A stretch of DNA of 34,194 nt from Pleurotus ostreatus/Saccharomyces cerevisiae fusant (Eukaryota > Opisthokonta), in the NCBI GenBank assembly GCA_024196135.1, contig JAMQCK010000245.1:1-34194 (forward strand), read 5' to 3'. Of this stretch, positions 30,712 through 34,194 are shown piece by piece (within the stretch, counting starts at the first letter, position 1; every line of letters starts with the position of its first letter). The notes under the pieces were generated by a model. It had not been told where the DNA came from and did no database searches. It saw only the letters and a list, made by a program, of their open reading frames with translations. Position numbers and translations under genes: made by a program.

Positions 30712-32407
30712 TCAATCGTTGTACTGCTTCGGCCCACTGCCCGAGTCGCCCGCCACCCCATTCGACAGCTGCAGGTCGACGAGACGGTCCTTCGCCTGCC
30801 GCCCCGTCTGCTTCTCGAACTCCTCGACCGAGAGAGGGCGCTCCCCGTGCGGGGTCGCGCGCAGAGCATGGCGCCGCGCCGGCCAAAAGTCAAAGGTTGC
30901 GCTGTGGTTGACGACCTACAAGGGAGGGTGAATTAGCGTTGCTCATCGACGGACAAGCGTTGTTCATCGACGGAGGATAGATGATTAGGCAGGATGAAGT
31001 GAGAGCAACATACCCTGTTATCCCAGATCGCAATCGAGTTCGGCTTCCAGTGGAAGCGCGCCTGGAAGTCGGGGTTCTCGGCGAACTGGTGGAAGAGGAA
31101 CTGGAGGATGGCGTCCGACTCCGCCTTCGGGACGCCGATGATGCGGCGGGTGAAGCCTGGGAGGGGGTCGAATTAGCTGACATGGTCATCTCGGGGAGCG
31201 AAGGTTTACTGGATGAGCGAGACGAGGAGACGAAGGAGGAGATGAATGAGGAGATGAAGAGGACAAATGGGGAGATGGGCATGCAAAATGAAGACTGACC
31301 ATGGTTGACGTAGATGCTCTTCCACCCGGTGACGGGGTGCACGCGGACGACGGGGTGGATGGTCTCGATGGGGTCGCGGCGGACGGGTAGACCGGCAGCA
31401 CGAGCGCCGTCGGCCTGAGCGACAGCAGAGTGCAGCGCAGTGAGGCCCTCGAGGTACTTCTGGAAGCCGGGGCTCAATGACGAGTAGACGGCGTATCTAT
31501 CGACGTCGTAAGTTCCCCATCGTAGCGCAAGATACTCCACAAACTCACCCCGAGCTCCAGTGCGTGTCGCCACCGTACTCCGGGCCGCTGATAACCTTGA
31601 GCGAGGTCGTGCTCGGTGGCTGGCGCTCGTAGGAGACGTCCGAATGCCAGAGCTGCAGCTTCGAGAACGCCTGCGGGTCGGGCCGGCGGCTGTGGTCGTT
31701 GTAGACGACTAGGATGAAGGTGAGATACGGCGAATGGGGATAGAGGGATATTGCTCACCATGCACCTCCTCCAAGCCGTTGCGGGGGATAGGCGTAGTCG
31801 CGTGCTTGTGCAGCTTGCCCCAGTAGCGCGCGAGGTCTAGCTGACCATGGATGTCGATCTCTTGGTCGCGGAAGACTGATCGCAATGAACAAACGGTGTG
31901 ATAAAGTTGAAGGGAGACTCACAAACAACGCCGCGCTCAGCGACAAGGAGAGCACTGCAAGGAGTCAGCAATGTTTGCTTTGTCTTTGAGCACGGGTACG
32001 CACAGTTCATCCTTCTGCGTGTCGCTCAATTGGCGCAGATCGATGCCCTTGAGGACCGTACCGATCGCTGGCGTAAGGTGCTTGACCTTGGACGCCGCGC
32101 TCAGCAGGTTCTTCTTCGACGGGTCCGCTCGCAGAGCGCGATCCGTGACGGCGAAGTCCTCGAGAGGGTCCCAGTGGACCTTCGGGAAGTAAGGCTAAAG
32201 CTTGTTAGCACCGACATTTTTAATAGATGCGATGACAAGACACACCTTGAACTCCGCGTACGGGTAGTCATCGTCCTTATCGTCCGACTCCAGAGTCGGC
32301 GTGTAGAAGGGGTTGATGAGCGCCTGCGCCTCTGCCTTGCGCTGGGCGATGCCGTTCGAGGCCGCCGTCGTCGAGGGCGCAGAGTCAGTGGTAGCGACAG
32401 GGGCCAT
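30712..32407 (-). CDS. TauD/TfdA-family 2-oxoglutarate- and Fe(II)-dependent dioxygenase
   Basis: Eight exons: 32407-32246, 32194-32004, 31954-31923, 31875-31759, 31708-31549, 31496-31300, 31156-31014 and 30915-30712. Introns are 51, 49, 47, 50, 52, 143 and 98 nt. The total of 1206 nt gives 401 aa, a normal length for fungal members. The fold marks are in order: ATGTVLKG-like segment TPAIGTVLKGIDLRQL, GVVFFRDQEID, the HxD iron motif in LWHSDVSYERQPP, YGGDTHWSSGYAVYSSLSP, HPVTGWKSIYVNHGFTRRI, the distal iron His in DNRVVNHSATFDFW, and the 2OG-binding Arg in RRHALRATPHGERP. The family oxidises sulfonates such as taurine, releasing sulfite and using 2OG and O2. Yeast JLP1 is a known sulfonate-using relative. 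The exact substrate here is not shown. Cytosolic, no signal peptide. The stop follows SGPKQYND. Confidence 0.95.
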
Positions 32408-32490
32408 GGTGGATAGGATGTTCCTGCTAGACGAGAAGACCAAGAGCGCTTCCGGCGTCGAGAGATCCACCCTTCGCCCGGCAAGCGCCC

Positions 32491-32496
32491 ATATAA
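32491..32496 (-). promoter_or_regulatory. TATA-like box of the TauD gene
   Basis: TTATAT within CGCTTATATGGG on the - strand, 84-90 nt upstream of the ATG at 32407. Spacing suits a 5' leader of roughly 50 nt. Confidence 0.45.
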
Positions 32497-33088
32497 GCGA
32501 TCTGCGCTCCAATAGACACGCAATCGGCAGTCGCGAGACTGGAGGTTCGAATCGCGCAAGCTGTCACGGTATTGGGACCCGTGCTATAGCGCTCTATCGC
32601 GCCCTCATTGCCGCACCCTTCTTTTCCCTCGCAGCGCTTATTGTAGGACGCCGAGTGAAGACCTGACAAAGACGGCGTACGGAGGGCCGCCGCAGAGGCT
32701 GATAGCTCGCGCTGCAGTCGTCGGCGGCGAGGCTCAGGTCGTTCTGCGATTCAGTTTATCTTGGCCTCTTCGTCAGCTGCCGGAAAGCGACAGAACGCGC
32801 CATGATGACGAGTGGGAAATCGGGGAGATAAGCGGGCCCGCAGACATTGTTCCCAGTAAAGAACGGCTTTGTGTGAAGATTGGTGAACCGGACAGGGACA
32901 TTGGGGACGATGGCGCGACGGGGAGCTGCGCGCACATCATGGTAGTTTGTGGCGAAGAGGCTACTTCGGCCGATCGTCGGATTTGGCGATTCGGCAAGTT
33001 CCGGAACTGGACCCACAACTACTAAGATGCAAGATTGAATATACGATACAGGGTATATAATGATAGGAGCATGATATGAGGGTATATC
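32497..33088. other. Spacer between TauD and helicase genes
   Basis: It is the promoter side of TauD and the 3' side of the helicase. A - strand frame at 33016-32756 is open for 86 codons but has no features and is probably chance. A degenerate tRNA-like stretch near 32508 was rejected. Confidence 0.4.
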
Positions 33089-34194
33089 TCATCGACGCCT
33101 TACATGACTAGGACGATCTGTGCAACCCGCCAGTCCACCCACGATGCGCAACACCCGAGCCGACTCGAGATGAGCCGTAGCCGGAGGCGCTGAGGCTTTC
33201 GACAACGAGGGACGCCAGGAGCCTGTGGACGGTGTAGAACAAGGCTGGGAGTATGATGCCTTGGGTACATCTTCAGGCAGTTGGCTTGAGTACCACTGTG
33301 TGGGGCTGGGCTTGGGAGGAAAGAGACCACACTGCCACGCGCTAGGTTGATATCCAGGCGCATACGGATTCAACGGCGCGGGAGGGCGCTGACGACAATA
33401 ATCAGTCCATTTCGCTGTCAGAAAAATATACAAACCATACCTGCATCTCCTTGCGCTGGAAGGTTGGCGATGAAGCTTGCGCAGGCTTGCGTTGGGACGT
33501 AGGCCGCGCAGCCTGAGCAAAGCTCGCCCATGTCTTGATCGCGGGTTGTTGCTTCGTCGCCGTTGATGCTGGCTTCACCACTTCCACCGTCGTCCGCCGC
33601 AGCTCAGGAAAAGCATTGCTCCCAATCGAAGTCGTGATCGTCGTCCCCTCGCTCGTGTAGCTGAAGTTCTCCGAGTAAACGTTCGCACTCGCCGCCCGGG
33701 CAGCGCGGCCCCGCGATGGGGCGAAGCCAGGCAGCGCAGCCGAGTTGTCCGCCACGGCCCTCCAGGAGACCCAGCACAGAGGTAGAGTTCGCTCAAGGTC
33801 GGCTAGGAGAAGCTCTCTGCCTGGGCCGCTGAGGAAGGTCGGGCTGGTGACGATGACCATGCCACGTCGACATCGAGTAAGGAGGACGTTCAAGCGCGGG
33901 AGGGACTTGAGGAATCCAGGGGTCTCTGTGCGCACCATGGAGACGAGAACGTAGTCCGCTTCGTTGCCTATAGTGATGGTCAGCTTATAGCTTATCACTC
34001 CCAACAAAGCGCCCAATGAATTAAGGCCACATACCCTGAAAACTATCCACATTGAAGACACGGTCGGAAGGCAGCCCGACAGACTGCAAATCGCGCGCAA
34101 TCTCTGCCTTCTGCGCGTCGTAAGGCGTGATGACGCAGAAGTTCTTCCCATTGCGATGGTAGTGCTCGACGAGGTTGCGCATGACCTGGACCTC
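33089..34194 (-). CDS. SF1 (Upf1-like) helicase, C-terminal part; 5' end outside window
   Basis: Partial gene running off the right edge. Exons: 34194-34035, 33967-33441 and 33388-33089. Introns: 34034-33968 (67 nt, GTATGT...TAG, phase 1) and 33440-33389 (52 nt, GTATGG...CAG, phase 0). 328 codons plus stop are visible. Splicing restores the SF1 motifs: FCVITPYDAQKAEI, motif V VDSFQGNEADYVLVSMVRT and motif VI LPRLNVLLTRCRRGMVIVTS with its arginine finger region. These belong to the RecA-like domain 2 of the Upf1/SMUBP2/DNA2 group (AAA_12 type), which unwinds nucleic acid using ATP. The Walker A half is beyond the window. After the core is a tail of about 210 residues rich in P, S, A and Q, probably disordered. 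The exact subfamily cannot be told. Confidence 0.92.

Noticed and set aside
30683..30936. Several overlapping + and - frames over the last TauD exon
   Set aside because: They are shadows of the GC-rich coding exon 30712-30915, whose frame is fixed by the conserved His and Arg motifs.
32505..32575. tRNA-like stretch with GGAGGTTCGAATC upstream of the TauD gene
   Set aside because: The B-box-like segment is good, but the T stem mismatches (GGAGG against CGCGC) and no anticodon arm can be formed.
1..34194. CRISPR array, bacterial operons or ribosome binding sites
   Set aside because: No regularly spaced repeats, and the genes are intron-rich and eukaryotic.
1..34194. LTR retrotransposon or DNA transposon
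   Set aside because: I found no reverse transcriptase, integrase or transposase motif and no long terminal repeats by eye. Only two very short shared elements were seen.

Overview
The window looks like nuclear DNA of a filamentous basidiomycete, probably an Agaricomycete of polypore type. The reasons are: very short spliceosomal introns (mostly 43-60 nt, donors GTRNGY, branch-like CTNAY, acceptors YAG), GC-rich codon use, widely spaced single-gene units instead of operons, a class I tRNA with eukaryotic internal promoter boxes, and a fungal-type TauD gene broken by seven introns. All gene models were built by hand: open frames were read on both strands and joined at GT/AG sites that keep the frame. 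Names such as A-E and F-J are local labels.

Layout. The left edge carries a tRNA-Thr(AGT) (193-264). From about 0.8 to 30 kb the window is a gene-poor, paralogue-rich region with no housekeeping gene that I recognise. Two unnamed families are interleaved in it. Family 1 has five copies: A (838-1798, + strand), B (1994-2811), C (5303-6246), D (24002-24859) and E (28775-29551), the last four on the - strand. They are all-helical, soluble-looking proteins of about 240-300 residues. They share a central motif of the form [LI]S[YF]P-x(n)-LLG-x-[DN]W-x2-R-x3-L-x2-[VA]P, an RFS-x2-L motif and a helical C-terminus. Every copy has a 24-39 nt first exon that encodes only the first 8-13 residues. Family 2 comprises H (7396-9468), G (14950-16456) and J (25782-27003), with F (10483-11413) as a probable relative, all on the - strand. 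They have an S/T/P-rich or disordered N-terminus, a helical segment, hydrophobic segments, and in H, G and J a C-terminal helix with a Y-E-x-L-R signature. Gene I (19991-20963) is another multi-exon helical protein that fits the same setting.

Between these genes lie long stretches (about 3.2-4.6, 11.5-14.5, 16.5-19.9 and 21.4-23.1 kb) with pieces of coding-like sequence in shifting frames. I read them as decayed or unrecognised genes. I saw no intact transposase, reverse transcriptase or LTR pair.

The right end changes character. A small two-exon hypothetical gene (29850-30347) is followed by a fully reconstructable TauD-family 2-oxoglutarate/Fe(II) dioxygenase (30712-32407, 8 exons, 401 aa). 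After it comes the C-terminal part of an SF1, Upf1-like helicase (33089 to beyond the window end). These two are conserved single-copy-type genes, so the paralogue cluster appears to border ordinary chromosome at about 30 kb.

The main candidate for an undescribed system is the interleaved family 1/family 2 cluster. Its function cannot be read from the sequence.
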